Shown in pieces: positions 18,119 to 26,495 of a stretch of DNA of 64,000 bases. Position 1 is the first letter of the stretch. Each line of letters begins with the position of its first letter. This DNA is from Streptomyces showdoensis (GTDB taxonomy: Bacteria > Actinomycetota > Actinomycetes > Streptomycetales > Streptomycetaceae). The notes beneath the pieces were generated by a model. That model had not been told where the DNA came from. It saw nothing but the letters and a program-made list of their open reading frames with translations, and did not search any database. Made by a program: the position numbers and the translations under genes. The stretch covers positions 461,708-525,707 of the forward strand of contig NZ_BAAAXG010000012.1 in NCBI RefSeq assembly GCF_039535475.1, in the 5' to 3' direction.

Positions 18119-19951
18119 TTAGAAGGTCAGGCTCCACGAGTCGATGTAGCCGGTGTCACCCGAGGCCACATCGCGGACCTGGAGCTTCCAGGTGCCGTTG
18201 GCGACCTCGCTGGACGCGTCGACCGTGTAGGTCGCCAGCACGTTGTCCGCGCTGTCGGACGAGGAGGAGGCCTTCAGGTTGCGCACGGTGCCGTCGGGGG
18301 CGACCAGGTCGATGACCAGGTCACCGCGCCAGGTGTGCTTGATGTCCACGTCGACCTTCAGGGCGGCCGGGGCGTTGCCGGTGCGGCCGGTGACGGCGAT
18401 CGAGGAGCTCACCGTGGCGTTGTCCGCGATGGTGACGTCGGTCGCGTTGGTGAAGACGGTGCCGGCCGGCGGGGTGGTGGTGACCGCGTCGACCGTCTTG
18501 GCGGCGTCCGCGATGCCGGTGCCGCAGCCGCCGGTGCAGGTGCCGGGCAGCGGGCGGGCGTTGGTCTTGATCGCCGACTCGATCTGGGCCGGGGTCAGCG
18601 TCGACTTGGCCGACTTCAGGAGCGCGGCGAGGCCGGCGATGTGCGGGGCGGCCATCGAGGTGCCCTGGTAGGGCTTGTAGTTCTCGGCCGACTGCACGGT
18701 GGTGCCGGAGTTCAGCGTGGAGTAGATGCCGTTCTCGGGCGTGGTCACGGTGCCGGGGGTGTCGGTCGCGCGGCGGGTCTCGCCGCCGGGGGCCGCCACG
18801 TCCACGATGGAACCGTAGTTGGAGTAGAAGGACCGGTTGCCCTCACGGCTGGTCGACGCCACGGTGATGACGCCCGAGCAGTTCGCGGGGGTGAAGCCGG
18901 ACGCGTCGGCGTTGCTGTTGCCCGCGGCGACGACGACGGTGGTGCCGCGCGAGACGGCGCCGTTGATCGCGTTCTGGTAGACGCTCGGGCAGGTGGCGCT
19001 GGCGCCGCCCAGGCTCATGTTGATGACCTTGGCCGGGGTCGGGTTGGCCGGGACGCCCGGCACGGTGCCGCCGGAGGCCCAGGTGATCGCGTCGGCGATG
19101 TCCGAGGAGGAGCCGCCGCACTTGCCGAGGACGCGCACGGGCTGGATCTTCGCGTTGTACGCGATGCCCGCGATGCCCTTGGTGTTGTTGGTCACCGCGG
19201 CGATGGTGCCGGCCACGTGGGTGCCGTGCCAGGAGGAGTTGGAGGCCTTGGAGCCGGTGCCGCACTCGCCGTCCGTGGCGTTCCAGTCGCCCTCGTCCTT
19301 CGAGTCCGCGTCACGGCCGTTGCCGTCGCGGGCGTCGGCGGAGGTGGAGATGAAGTCGTAACCCGAGACGACGTTGGTCGCCAGGTCCGAGTGGGCCGCG
19401 TAGCCGGTGTCGATGACGGCGACGGTGACGCCCGAGCCGGTCGTCTTGTCCCAGGCGGTGGGCACGTTCATGCCGCCGGTGGGCTCGAAGAGGTCCCACT
19501 GCTTCGCGTAGTCGGTGTCGTTCGGCGTGACCGCCATGGCGTACGCGCGGATGTCCGGCTCCACGGAGGCGACCTGCGGGTCGGCGCGGAAGGCGGCCAT
19601 GACCTCGGCGACGTCCTGCTTGGTGGCGGAACCGCCCAGGTCCACCAGCGCGGCACCGCCGGCCAGGCGGCGCTCGAAGGAGAGCTTCTCGCCGGTCTCG
19701 GCGGCCTTGTCGGCCGCGTCGGTCTTGGCGGCCGTGTTCGAGCCGGCCTCGGCGGACGAGGACTTGTAGGTCACGATGACCTTGTCGACCGGGGCGCTGG
19801 GCAGCGCGGCCATCGACTGGGAAGCCGGGACCGGCTTCGGGGTGGCAGCGGCCGGGACGGCGGCGAACGCCCCGGTGGTGGTGGCAGCGGCGCCGAGGAT
19901 CGCGGCGCTCGCGACGACCACGGATATGACTCTCCGCCTGGAACCGTTCAA
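18119..19951 (-). CDS. Secreted subtilisin-like (S8) protease with proprotein-convertase P-domain
   Basis: A 610-residue preproprotein. TTG at 19951 is chosen because GAAAGG lies 8 bases upstream and it starts a clean signal peptide (NGSRRRVISVVVASAAIL, then AAATTTGAFA). Residues 50-135 are an I9-type propeptide. The catalytic domain has Asp181 (VIDTG), His245 (HGTHVAG) and Ser432 (GTSMAAP), with Asn in VVAAGNSN. The C-terminal 110 residues (VTIADNATVSSSIAV to YIDSWSLTF) match the P-domain seen in Streptomyces and convertase-type subtilases. Cysteine pairs (ECGTG, GKCGG, TCTGGCGTG) suggest disulfides. Extracellular protein degradation is the likely role. Confidence 0.95.
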   Translation of the reverse strand: MNGSRRRVISVVVASAAILGAAATTTGAFAAVPAAATPKPVPASQSMAALPSAPVDKVIVTYKSSSAEAGSNTAAKTDAADKAAETGEKLSFERRLAGGAALVDLGGSATKQDVAEVMAAFRADPQVASVEPDIRAYAMAVTPNDTDYAKQWDLFEPTGGMNVPTAWDKTTGSGVTVAVIDTGYAAHSDLATNVVSGYDFISTSADARDGNGRDADSKDEGDWNATDGECGTGSKASNSSWHGTHVAGTIAAVTNNTKGIAGIAYNAKIQPVRVLGKCGGSSSDIADAITWASGGTVPGVPANPTPAKVINMSLGGASATCPSVYQNAINGAVSRGTTVVVAAGNSNADASGFTPANCSGVITVASTSREGNRSFYSNYGSIVDVAAPGGETRRATDTPGTVTTPENGIYSTLNSGTTVQSAENYKPYQGTSMAAPHIAGLAALLKSAKSTLTPAQIESAIKTNARPLPGTCTGGCGTGIADAAKTVDAVTTTPPAGTVFTNATDVTIADNATVSSSIAVTGRTGNAPAALKVDVDIKHTWRGDLVIDLVAPDGTVRNLKASSSSDSADNVLATYTVDASSEVANGTWKLQVRDVASGDTGYIDSWSLTF

Positions 19952-20608
19952 GGTGTGGCCCTTTCGAGTACGACGTGAGTGGAGCAGTGGCGGCGGCGCG
20001 GGACACGCGGGGCGAAGTGGGGTCGCGACCGTCGTCTCCCTGGGCGTGGGGGCCCGTGCGCCGCCACCGGCGCGACGGCCCGGGTCAAGGCCGTCCCCGG
20101 CGGACATCAGCCACCCTTCTCATGCACCTGACAGGTACGGAGAGGGGAGGAATCCGCCGGTGCGGCAGACAGTAGGGAACGCCGAGGTGAACTCGATACG
20201 GGGAAAACCCTTGTCACCCCTCGGGGGAGGGAGGGGGGAGGGCGGGGGAGCGGCTCGGGGAGAAGGGGGAGCCGAGAGGTTTGCGGGGCCGCGGCCCGGC
20301 GGAGCGCGGGCGTGGGGGCGGATGCCCGGTGCGTGGGGAGGGGCGCCGGAGCGGGCGAGGGGTGCCCGGGGGAGCGGTGAGGGTCGGCCCCGAGGGACGG
20401 CCCGATGCGTCGGCCGGGCGGGCGGGATGGGCCGGATGTGCCGGATGTGCTGGATGCGCCGGATAGGCCGATCCGGCCGAGTGCGCCGAGTGGCCTGAAG
20501 GTGCGAGGCCGGCGGAACGGGCAGGGTGTGCGGTCGTGCGGGGGCGGGGCGTCCCGGGTGCGGGGCGGGCGGCGGACGCGGGGTGCCGCCGCCCACCCGG
20601 CCTCCGGG
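19952..20608. other. Gene-free, G/C-rich interval with degenerate repeats
   Basis: About 650 bases upstream of the subtilisin gene and downstream of the GNAT gene. Frames here encode only low-complexity strings (Pro/Ala/His or Gly/Arg) without coding-like third-position bias. A degenerate tandem repeat of GGATGTGCC/GGATGCGCC-like units lies at about 20425-20470, and a purine-rich stretch of G runs at about 20220-20275. The part next to 19951 should hold the subtilisin promoter, but I cannot place it convincingly. Confidence 0.6.
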
Positions 20609-21457
20609 TCAGCCGAGTTCGAGGGTGGTGACCCCGAACACCCGGTCCCGTGCGACCGGGCGGATCGGCCCCGTGTACATCCGGGCCGTCTCGAAGGTCG
20701 GCTCCAGGCCCCGCTCCCCGGCGAGCCGGGCCGCCGCCGGATTGGCCTCCGGCACGTCGACGGCGATCCGCTCCGAACCGAACGAACGGGCCTCCGCCGC
20801 GAGGGCGTCCAGGAGCGCCGCCGCGTCGGCGGGGGTGTCGGCGAAGAGGGGCCCGATCCGGGCCTCCTGCTCGGCGGGCCGGACCACGCCGTAGCCCGTG
20901 ACGCGCCCGTCGGTCAGCCGGACCAGCGCGCGGTGGCCCGGCGTCGCGAGCCAGGCGGCCAGGAAGCGCGGGCGCTCGGCCGGGTGGCAGGTGGCGTCGT
21001 ACGCGGCGAGGGCGGCCGGCTCCACCCGGTCCACGGGCACCACCCCGGCCACCGCCCCCTCGGGCGCGGGGACTTCGCCCACGAAGCGGGCGGTCCGGTA
21101 GGCGGGGGCGAAGCCGGACCGGCGGTAGTTGTCCTGCTGGGCCGGCACCCCGTCGAGCCCGACGGTCCGCCCGCCCGCGTGCGCGAGCGCGGCCCGCCAG
21201 GTCGCCAGGCCGTGGCCGAGACCGCGCCGGTCGGGACGGACCAGGTAGAACCCCAGGAAGGAATAGGAGTCGTCGTAGTTGACGACCGAGATCGCCGAGA
21301 CCGGCTCCCCGTCGATCCGCCCCAGGAAGAACCCCTCCGGGTCCTGCGCGAAGAAGGCGGGAGCGTCGGACACCCCGGGGTTCCACCCCTCGTCGGCCGC
21401 CCAGTCGCGCACCAGCGCCCAGTCCTGGAGCGAGGCCCGGGAGATCTGCAGGGTCAT
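20609..21457 (-). CDS. Tandem GNAT-type acetyltransferase
   Basis: A 282-residue protein. ATG at 21457 is preferred to an upstream frame opening at 21490 because GAAGGGACC lies just upstream. The N-terminal GNAT domain is clear: ISVVNYDDSYSFLGFYLV, then the acetyl-CoA loop VRPDRRGLGHGLATW, then GLDGVPAQQDNYRRSGF. The second half (LAAYDATCHPAERPRFLAAW to IGPLFADTP and AVDVPEAN) matches the C-terminal domain of YitH-like two-domain GNAT proteins. The substrate is unknown. It stands alone, with long non-coding DNA on both sides. Confidence 0.9.
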   Translation of the reverse strand: MTLQISRASLQDWALVRDWAADEGWNPGVSDAPAFFAQDPEGFFLGRIDGEPVSAISVVNYDDSYSFLGFYLVRPDRRGLGHGLATWRAALAHAGGRTVGLDGVPAQQDNYRRSGFAPAYRTARFVGEVPAPEGAVAGVVPVDRVEPAALAAYDATCHPAERPRFLAAWLATPGHRALVRLTDGRVTGYGVVRPAEQEARIGPLFADTPADAAALLDALAAEARSFGSERIAVDVPEANPAAARLAGERGLEPTFETARMYTGPIRPVARDRVFGVTTLELG

Positions 21458-21773
21458 GGGGGTCCCTTCGGTGGAGCTGCGGTGGAGCACGGGCGGATCA
21501 CGGCGAGAGCGGGAGAGGGGAGCCGCCGAGCATAGCGGCGGGCGAACGCCCTCTGACGTACCGCCGTCGCTTTCCGGCCGACTCCCTGCGAAGCCGTCAG
21601 GAGCCGTCAGAAGCCGTCAGGTTGTCCGGAGCCGTCAGGTTGTCCGGAGCCGTCCGGAGCCCGCCGGGCAACCGCACCGGAAACCCCGGACGTCCCGCCG
21701 GGCACCCGGACCGGAAACCCCGGACGCCCGCCGGGCGGACGACCGCCGGCCAGGCGGCTTCGCGACCGCCGGT
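21458..21773. repeat. Non-coding interval with short tandem and near-tandem repeats
   Basis: It holds two adjacent copies of the 18-mer GCCGTCAGGTTGTCCGGA (21613-21630 and 21631-21648), preceded by GCCGTCAG units from about 21593. It also has two copies of an ACCGGAAACCCCGGACG segment followed by CCGCCGGGC (about 21675 and 21710). No gene is visible; part of it may serve as the 3' region of the NAD-kinase-like gene and the upstream region of the GNAT gene. Confidence 0.7.
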
Positions 21774-22667
21774 TCACCCCACCAGCCGCAGTGCCGCCTC
21801 CGCGATCCCGACCCGTACGGACTGGCCCCAGGTCAGCTCCAGGGCATCCGCCTCCATCCCGTCCCCGAACGCCACCAGCCGGTCCGACTCGACCACGAGC
21901 CGCAGGGTGTCCCCGGCCCCGAGCAGCCCCTCCACCCGCCCCGTCCCGGAGGCCGGCGAGGGCCAGGCCTCGCGCACCGACCAGGCGAGGCCCGGCGCGG
22001 TCGGGGCGGGCAGCGGTACGGTGCTGGAGCGCTGGTGCCAGAGGGAGCGCAGCCAGCCCGTCGCGCCCGTGCCGGTGCCGACGATGACGCCCGAGGAGGC
22101 CTGCCGCTCGGCCGGTCCCGCCGGCGCCTGGAGCGTGTAGCGCGCGGTCTGGTGACCGGGCGCGCCGACGTACACCTCGTTGAGCGCGAGCAGCCGCTGC
22201 CCGTCGTCCGTGACGGCCTCGGCCATGGTGAGGCCGTCCACCGCCGTCCGCACCCCCGTGGCGGACGGCAGCAGCCGGCGGGCGTCGGCCGGGCGGTGGC
22301 GGACCAGGACCCCCGGGTTGCGCCCCGGGTCGACGTCGATCCCCACCACCGGCTGGCCGGACAGGTACTTGGCCGCGTTGGCCACCAGGCCGTCCTGCCC
22401 GACCACCACGACCACGTCCTCGGGGCCGAAGAGGAAGCGGTCGAGGTCGGCCCGCTCGACCCGGGCCCGCCGCCACCGCAGCGGCACGGCGGCGGCCACC
22501 TCGGCGAGCGCCCGGACGGTCCGCTCGTGGCGCTCGTGCACCTCCTCGACGGAGCGGCCCCGCCCGGCCAGGAAGAACGCGGCCTGCCCGTGCGTCCCGT
22601 GCCGGGCGAGCAGCTCCTGGTACTCCGTGGTGCGGTGGACGAGCACCGCGCGCGGGGCCAGGCTCAC
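21774..22667 (-). CDS. NAD-kinase-like protein
   Basis: A 297-residue protein with GTG at 22667, overlapping the stop of the SPFH gene by 4 bases, so translation is coupled. Family signs are VVVVGQDGLVANAAKYL, where the usual GGDG of ATP-NAD kinases reads GQDG but keeps the Asp; VVGIDVDPGRNPGVL; ALNEVYVG; and the glycine-rich VIVGTGTGATGWLRSLW, which corresponds to the nucleotide-binding block of NAD kinases. The altered GGDG motif means NAD kinase activity should not be assumed. Pairing with an SPFH membrane-scaffold protein suggests a joint role in stress or nucleotide-cofactor biology. Confidence 0.78.
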   Translation of the reverse strand: MSLAPRAVLVHRTTEYQELLARHGTHGQAAFFLAGRGRSVEEVHERHERTVRALAEVAAAVPLRWRRARVERADLDRFLFGPEDVVVVVGQDGLVANAAKYLSGQPVVGIDVDPGRNPGVLVRHRPADARRLLPSATGVRTAVDGLTMAEAVTDDGQRLLALNEVYVGAPGHQTARYTLQAPAGPAERQASSGVIVGTGTGATGWLRSLWHQRSSTVPLPAPTAPGLAWSVREAWPSPASGTGRVEGLLGAGDTLRLVVESDRLVAFGDGMEADALELTWGQSVRVGIAEAALRLVG

Positions 22668-23668
22668 GCGCCCGCACCTCCGCCCAGCCGGGCGAGCAGC
22701 CCGGTGAGGACGTCCGGCGACAGCGTGAGGTGCTCGATCCGGGGCAGCTGCTCGGCCGCCCGGGTCGCGGCGAGGGCGTGCAGCGTCGCCGCCGGGACGT
22801 CCGCGTGCGCCCGCAGCCAGGCGGTCTGCGCCTCGGCGCGCGCCGCGCCGACCTCGCGCGCGGCCTCCGCCTCCGCCCGGGCCAGCCGGACGGTGCGGGC
22901 CGCCTCGGCCTCGGCCCGTACGGCGTCGGCGGCGGCGCTCTCCTCCGCCTCGCGCCGCGCGTTGATGCCCCGCTGGTCGACCAGCCGCTCCTCCTGCCGG
23001 GCCAGCTCGATCTTGCTGGCCAGCTCGTTCTCGGCGATGGCCCGCTCGCGCTCCACGGCGACGGCCCGCCGCTCGTAGGTGGCCCGGTCGGCCTCCTGCT
23101 GGATCTGCTCGCGGGCCGGGGTGCGCAGCGCGCGCTCGACCTCGGGCTCCGGGCGCAGGGCCACCACCCTGACGGCCACCACCTCGATGCCGGTGTCCGG
23201 GAGCCGCGGTTCGGCGGCCAGTCCGGCCGCCATCCGCTCCCGTACCGCCGTGACCCCGTCGACCAGTGCCTCGGCCAGCGGGATGCGGGCGAGCACGTCC
23301 AGGGCGTGCTGCTGGGCGCTCTCGGTGAGCAGCCCGGCGATCTGCTCCAGCGGGGTGCCGCGCCAGACGCCGGTGTCCGGGTCGACGGAGAAGTCGAGCC
23401 GGGTGGCGGCGGCGCCGGGGTCGGCGATCCGGTACGTGACGGTGGACTGGACGCTCACGTCCTGGAAGTCGGCCGTGCGGGCGTGGAAGGCCATCGCGAG
23501 TTCGCGGTCGTCCACCGGCACCTCGGAGAGGGCCGCGGAGAGCGCGCGGAACCAGAAGCTGAGTCCCGCCCCGTCGTGGACGATCCGGCCGCCGCGGTGG
23601 TGGCGGATGTGGGCGGTGGGCGCGGAGCGCAGATGGCGCCAGCCGGCCCGCCGGGTGATGTCGGCCAT
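22664..23668 (-). CDS. SPFH/band-7 domain protein
   Basis: A 334-residue protein. ATG at 23668 is selected because GGAGG precedes it and it lies just after the predicted promoter. The SPFH core spans about 20-190 (VDDRELAMAFHARTADFQDVS, SVQSTVTYRIADP, TGIEVVAVRVVALRPEPEVE). A long charged coiled coil rich in Ala/Glu/Arg follows at about 195-290, as in flotillin and slipin relatives. No clear transmembrane helix precedes the SPFH core, so it may be cytosolic or peripherally bound. First gene of a two-gene operon with the NAD-kinase-like gene, under a paired operator. Confidence 0.88.
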   Translation of the reverse strand: MADITRRAGWRHLRSAPTAHIRHHRGGRIVHDGAGLSFWFRALSAALSEVPVDDRELAMAFHARTADFQDVSVQSTVTYRIADPGAAATRLDFSVDPDTGVWRGTPLEQIAGLLTESAQQHALDVLARIPLAEALVDGVTAVRERMAAGLAAEPRLPDTGIEVVAVRVVALRPEPEVERALRTPAREQIQQEADRATYERRAVAVERERAIAENELASKIELARQEERLVDQRGINARREAEESAAADAVRAEAEAARTVRLARAEAEAAREVGAARAEAQTAWLRAHADVPAATLHALAATRAAEQLPRIEHLTLSPDVLTGLLARLGGGAGA

Positions 23669-23685
23669 GGAGGACCTCCCCTTGT

Positions 23686-23732
23686 CGTCAGTGTGACGAT
23701 AGGGGTCCCGGTCTCTTGTCGTCAAGATGACG
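23686..23732 (-). promoter_or_regulatory. Promoter with two CGTCA-N3-TGACG operators for the SPFH operon
   Basis: Two inverted repeats, CGTCA-GTG-TGACG (23686-23698) and CGTCA-AGA-TGACG (23720-23732), are 34 bases apart centre to centre, close to three helical turns. On the minus strand TTGACG (23725-23720) and TATCGT (23701-23696) form a -35/-10 pair with an 18-base spacer. The first site covers the -10 and start region and the second covers the -35. This placement is typical of a repressor. The cognate regulator is not in the window. Confidence 0.75.
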
Positions 23733-23792
23733 CGATGGGGAGGGGGGAAGGGCGGGAAGGGCGGGAAGGGCGGGGCTGAAGGGAGACGCCGC

Positions 23793-24860
23793 TCAGCGGA
23801 CAGGCTCCGGTACGGGTACGGGTACGGGCGTGGTCACGGGTACGGATACGGGCGTGGTCACGGGAACGGGTACGGGTACGGGCGTGGCCGGGAGGTCGGT
23901 CGCGAGGCCGGCTTCGCGCGGGGTGGACGCGCTGCGGGTGGGCGGCACGGGGCCCGGGCCACCGGTCGCGTCCGTCGCCGTCCCGGGGCCGGTCTCCGTC
24001 CCCAGGCCCGTCGTCAGGAGGACGACACCGCGGGCCGCCACCAGCGACGCGGCGGCGGCGACCACCCAGCCCCAGGCGCCCGCGCGGAAGGTCTCGCCCA
24101 GCAGGGCGACGCCGATGACGGCGGCGGCGGCCGGGTTGGAGAGGTTGACGACCGCGAGCGGCGCGGCGAGCCCGCCCCGGTAGGCGGCCTGGGACAGCAG
24201 CAGCCCGCCCACCGCGAACGCGGCGATCAGCACCGCGAGCAGCGCCGTCTGCCACCAGCCGGCCGGCCCGCCGGGCAGGTCGCGGGCGAGCGCCGAGGTC
24301 AGGGTCTGGGTGAGGGCCGAGCCCACCCCGGAGGCCATCCCGGACGCGGTGGCGTGGCCCAGGCCCCGCCGCCGCGAGGCGGTCCCCTCGTGGGCGCGCG
24401 AGCGGGAGGCGAGCAGTCCGATGAGGAGCATCGTGGCCGCCGTGACGACGAGGGCCTCGCGCAGGTTCAGCGCCTCGCCGGGGGCGGCGGGCCCGGTCAC
24501 GGCCACCAGGCCCACCAGGCCCACCAGGGTCCACATCGCCCCGCGCCACTCCGCGCGGGTGACCCGCCGGTGCGCGCCGTACGCGCCGATCGGCAGGGCG
24601 GCGACGAGCGTCAGGGCGCCCAGCGGCTGGACCAGGGTGAGCGGCCCGTAGTGCAGCGCGGCCACGTGGGCGAGGGCGCCGGCGGCGTTCAGGCCGACCG
24701 CCCACCACCACTGGGGGCGGGCGAGCAGCCGGCGCAGCGCGCCGGGGCCGCCGGCGGAGGCGGAGGCGAGCCGCGACTGGGCGACGGCGGCCAGGGCGTA
24801 CCCGGCGGCGGAGACGAGCGAGAGGAGGATCGCGACGGCGGTCCCGGCGGCGGGGTTCAT
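23793..24860 (-). CDS. DMT/EamA-type multi-pass transporter
   Basis: A 355-residue membrane protein with ATG at 24860, overlapping the upstream PAP2-like gene by 4 bases. Nine or ten hydrophobic helices are visible, including AVAILLSLVSAAGYALAAVA, LVQPLGALTLVAALPIGA, ALLAVLIAAFAVGGLLLS and PLAVVNLSNPAAAAVIGV, with the internal-repeat look of drug/metabolite exporters. The hydrophilic tail ends in a Val-Pro repeat encoded by a 6-base microsatellite (about 23811-23890), which could vary in length. Co-transcription with the PAP2-like gene under the TetR operator suggests export of a lipid-linked or toxic compound; the substrate is unknown. Confidence 0.85.
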   Translation of the reverse strand: MNPAAGTAVAILLSLVSAAGYALAAVAQSRLASASAGGPGALRRLLARPQWWWAVGLNAAGALAHVAALHYGPLTLVQPLGALTLVAALPIGAYGAHRRVTRAEWRGAMWTLVGLVGLVAVTGPAAPGEALNLREALVVTAATMLLIGLLASRSRAHEGTASRRRGLGHATASGMASGVGSALTQTLTSALARDLPGGPAGWWQTALLAVLIAAFAVGGLLLSQAAYRGGLAAPLAVVNLSNPAAAAVIGVALLGETFRAGAWGWVVAAAASLVAARGVVLLTTGLGTETGPGTATDATGGPGPVPPTRSASTPREAGLATDLPATPVPVPVPVTTPVSVPVTTPVPVPVPEPVR

Positions 24861-25657
24861 CGCAGGGCTCCGGCGGTGACGGGGGTGAGCGGGGCGAGGG
24901 GGCTCGGTCCGGCCGCCCGGCCGGGCGCGGGCACGGCGAGCAGCGCGAGCGCGAGCAGGACGGCGGCGGCGAGGGCGTCGAACCAGTAGTGGTTGGCGGT
25001 GCCGACGATCACGAGCAGGGTGAGCAGCGGGTGCAGCAGCCACAGCACGCGCCACCGCGAGGAGGTCGCGGCGATCAGCCCGATCGCGAGCATCAGCGCC
25101 CAGCCGAAGTGCAGGGAGGGCATCGCGGCGAACTGGTTCGCCATCGAGTCGGCCTCGGGCGTCGCGCCGTACACGGAGGGCCCGTAGATCCGGGCGGTGT
25201 CGATCAGGCCGCTCTCGGCGAGCATGCGCGGCGGCGCGAGCGGCAGCAGCAGGTGCAGGGCGAGCGCGGCGGCGGTCAGCAGGGCGAGGACCCGGCGCGA
25301 CCAGACGTAGTGGGCGGGCCGGCGCCAGTAGAGCCAGGCCAGGAAGGCGAGGGTGGCCGGGAAGTGCACGGCCGCGTAGTACGTGTTGGCGGCCCGGACC
25401 AGGCCCTCGCCGTGCAGCAGCAGCTGCTGGATCGTTCCCTCGCCCGGGAGGTGCACCGCGCGCTCGAAGTCCCACACCCGGTCGGCGTTGTGGAAGGCGC
25501 GGGTCTCGTGCCCGTTCGCGAAGAGCCGGCCGAACTTGTAGACGAGGAAGAGCGCCGTGACGAGCAGCAGCTCGCGCACGAGGGGCGGTCTGGGGGTAGC
25601 CGCCATCCCCGGTCCGGCAGGACGTGGTCTCCGTATCCCGCGTATCCCGGCAGCCAT
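24857..25657 (-). CDS. PAP2-superfamily membrane phosphatase / inositol-phosphoceramide-synthase-like protein
   Basis: A 266-residue protein with about six membrane helices. Motifs are NTYYAAVHFPATLAFLAWLY, MPSLHFGWALML and TANHYWFDALAAAV; the two His and the Asp match the catalytic residues of PAP2/AUR1-type phospholipid phosphotransferases. ATG at 25657 follows AAAGGGGG. An ATG at 25720 is in frame, but it lies upstream of the predicted transcription start (-10 at 25707-25702) and abuts the operator, so I reject it. First gene of an operon with the EamA-type transporter. Likely lipid phosphate head-group hydrolysis or transfer at the membrane. Confidence 0.88.
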   Translation of the reverse strand: MAAGIRGIRRPRPAGPGMAATPRPPLVRELLLVTALFLVYKFGRLFANGHETRAFHNADRVWDFERAVHLPGEGTIQQLLLHGEGLVRAANTYYAAVHFPATLAFLAWLYWRRPAHYVWSRRVLALLTAAALALHLLLPLAPPRMLAESGLIDTARIYGPSVYGATPEADSMANQFAAMPSLHFGWALMLAIGLIAATSSRWRVLWLLHPLLTLLVIVGTANHYWFDALAAAVLLALALLAVPAPGRAAGPSPLAPLTPVTAGALR

Positions 25658-25701
25658 GGCGTGGCCCCCTTTTTCCGTCAATTCGGACAGCAAACGGAGG
25701 A

Positions 25702-25773
25702 ACTCTAGATCCGAATTCATCGAGACGCAAGCGTATCGATACGTTTGCGTCTCGATTGTGCACCCCCTACTCT
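25702..25773. promoter_or_regulatory. 34-base TetR-type palindromic operator with overlapping divergent promoters
   Basis: Bases 25721-25754 form a near-perfect palindrome (arms CGAGACGCAA and TTGCGTCTCG, centre CGTATCGATACG); only one base pair departs from symmetry. Each arm supplies a TTGCGT -35 box. Rightward, TTGCGT at 25745-25750 is followed after 17 bases by TACTCT (25768-25773). Leftward, TTGCGT (25730-25725) is followed after 17 bases by TAGAGT (25707-25702). A bound TetR-family dimer or pair of dimers would block both promoters at once. Confidence 0.85.
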
Positions 25774-25836
25774 CGTATGTGCAGAGTTGTGCGGAGACAG
25801 CTGTCCGCTGGGTACGGGGTGTCCGGGAGGAAATCG

Positions 25837-26466
25837 ATGTCCACGCAGGCCGCGACCGCCGCCGCCGCGAGGCGGGGCAAGCTCACTCCCGAGCGGGAGA
25901 CGGAGCTCTACGAGGCCGTCATCTGCCTGCTCCGCGAGGGCGGCTACGACTCCGTCACCATGGAGGGGGTCGCGGCCCGCACCAAGTGCGGCAAGGCCAC
26001 GCTCTACCGTCAGTGGGGCACCAAGCCCCGGCTCGTCACCGCCGCCCTCGACAAGCGCCGCTGCGCCGTCTTCACCGGCATCGACACCGGCTCCCTCGTG
26101 GGCGACCTGCGGGAGGCCGCGGGCGTCGCCGCCTCCCGCCGCGACCGCGACGCGGAGCTGATGGAGGCCGTCAGCCAGGCCTACATCCAGCACCCCGACC
26201 TGCGCGCGGCCCTGCGCGAGACCGTCATCGAGCCGGAGGTCGCCGCCCTCGACGCGATGCTGCGGCGGGCCGTCGAACGCGGCGAGATCGAGGCGGACAA
26301 CCCCGCCATCGGCTTCGTCGCCCCCAGTTTCCTCGGCATGCTCCGCATCGAGCGCCTCTTCGAGGACCGCTTCGCCGACCCGGACACCCTGCGCCTCTTC
26401 GTGGACGCGGTCCTGCTGCCGGCCCTCCGGGTGCGGTCCGCGCCCGGCGACCCGTCCGAGGTGTGA
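25837..26466 (+). CDS. TetR-family transcriptional repressor
   Basis: A 209-residue protein with ATG at 25837 after GGGAGG. The N-terminal helix-turn-helix is clear: ELYEAVICLLREGGYDSVTM, then EGVAARTKCGKATLYRQW (about residues 22-66). The C-terminal helical domain (EPEVAALDAMLRRAVERGEIE) matches the TetR_C family common in Streptomyces. It is divergent from the PAP2/EamA operon across the 34-base operator and very likely represses both that operon and itself. The inducer is unknown, perhaps the substrate of the transporter. Confidence 0.95.
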   Translation: MSTQAATAAAARRGKLTPERETELYEAVICLLREGGYDSVTMEGVAARTKCGKATLYRQWGTKPRLVTAALDKRRCAVFTGIDTGSLVGDLREAAGVAASRRDRDAELMEAVSQAYIQHPDLRAALRETVIEPEVAALDAMLRRAVERGEIEADNPAIGFVAPSFLGMLRIERLFEDRFADPDTLRLFVDAVLLPALRVRSAPGDPSEV

Positions 26467-26495
26467 ACCCCCCGGCCGTCCGGCACCCTGAACCC

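Noticed and set aside
20425..20470. GGATGTGCC-like tandem units as a functional repeat or regulatory array
   Set aside because: Short, degenerate and without symmetry; more likely simple-sequence DNA.
25658..25720. Earlier start (ATG at 25720) for the PAP2-like protein
   Set aside because: It would lie upstream of the predicted transcription start and directly beside the operator; the ATG at 25657 has a ribosome binding site.
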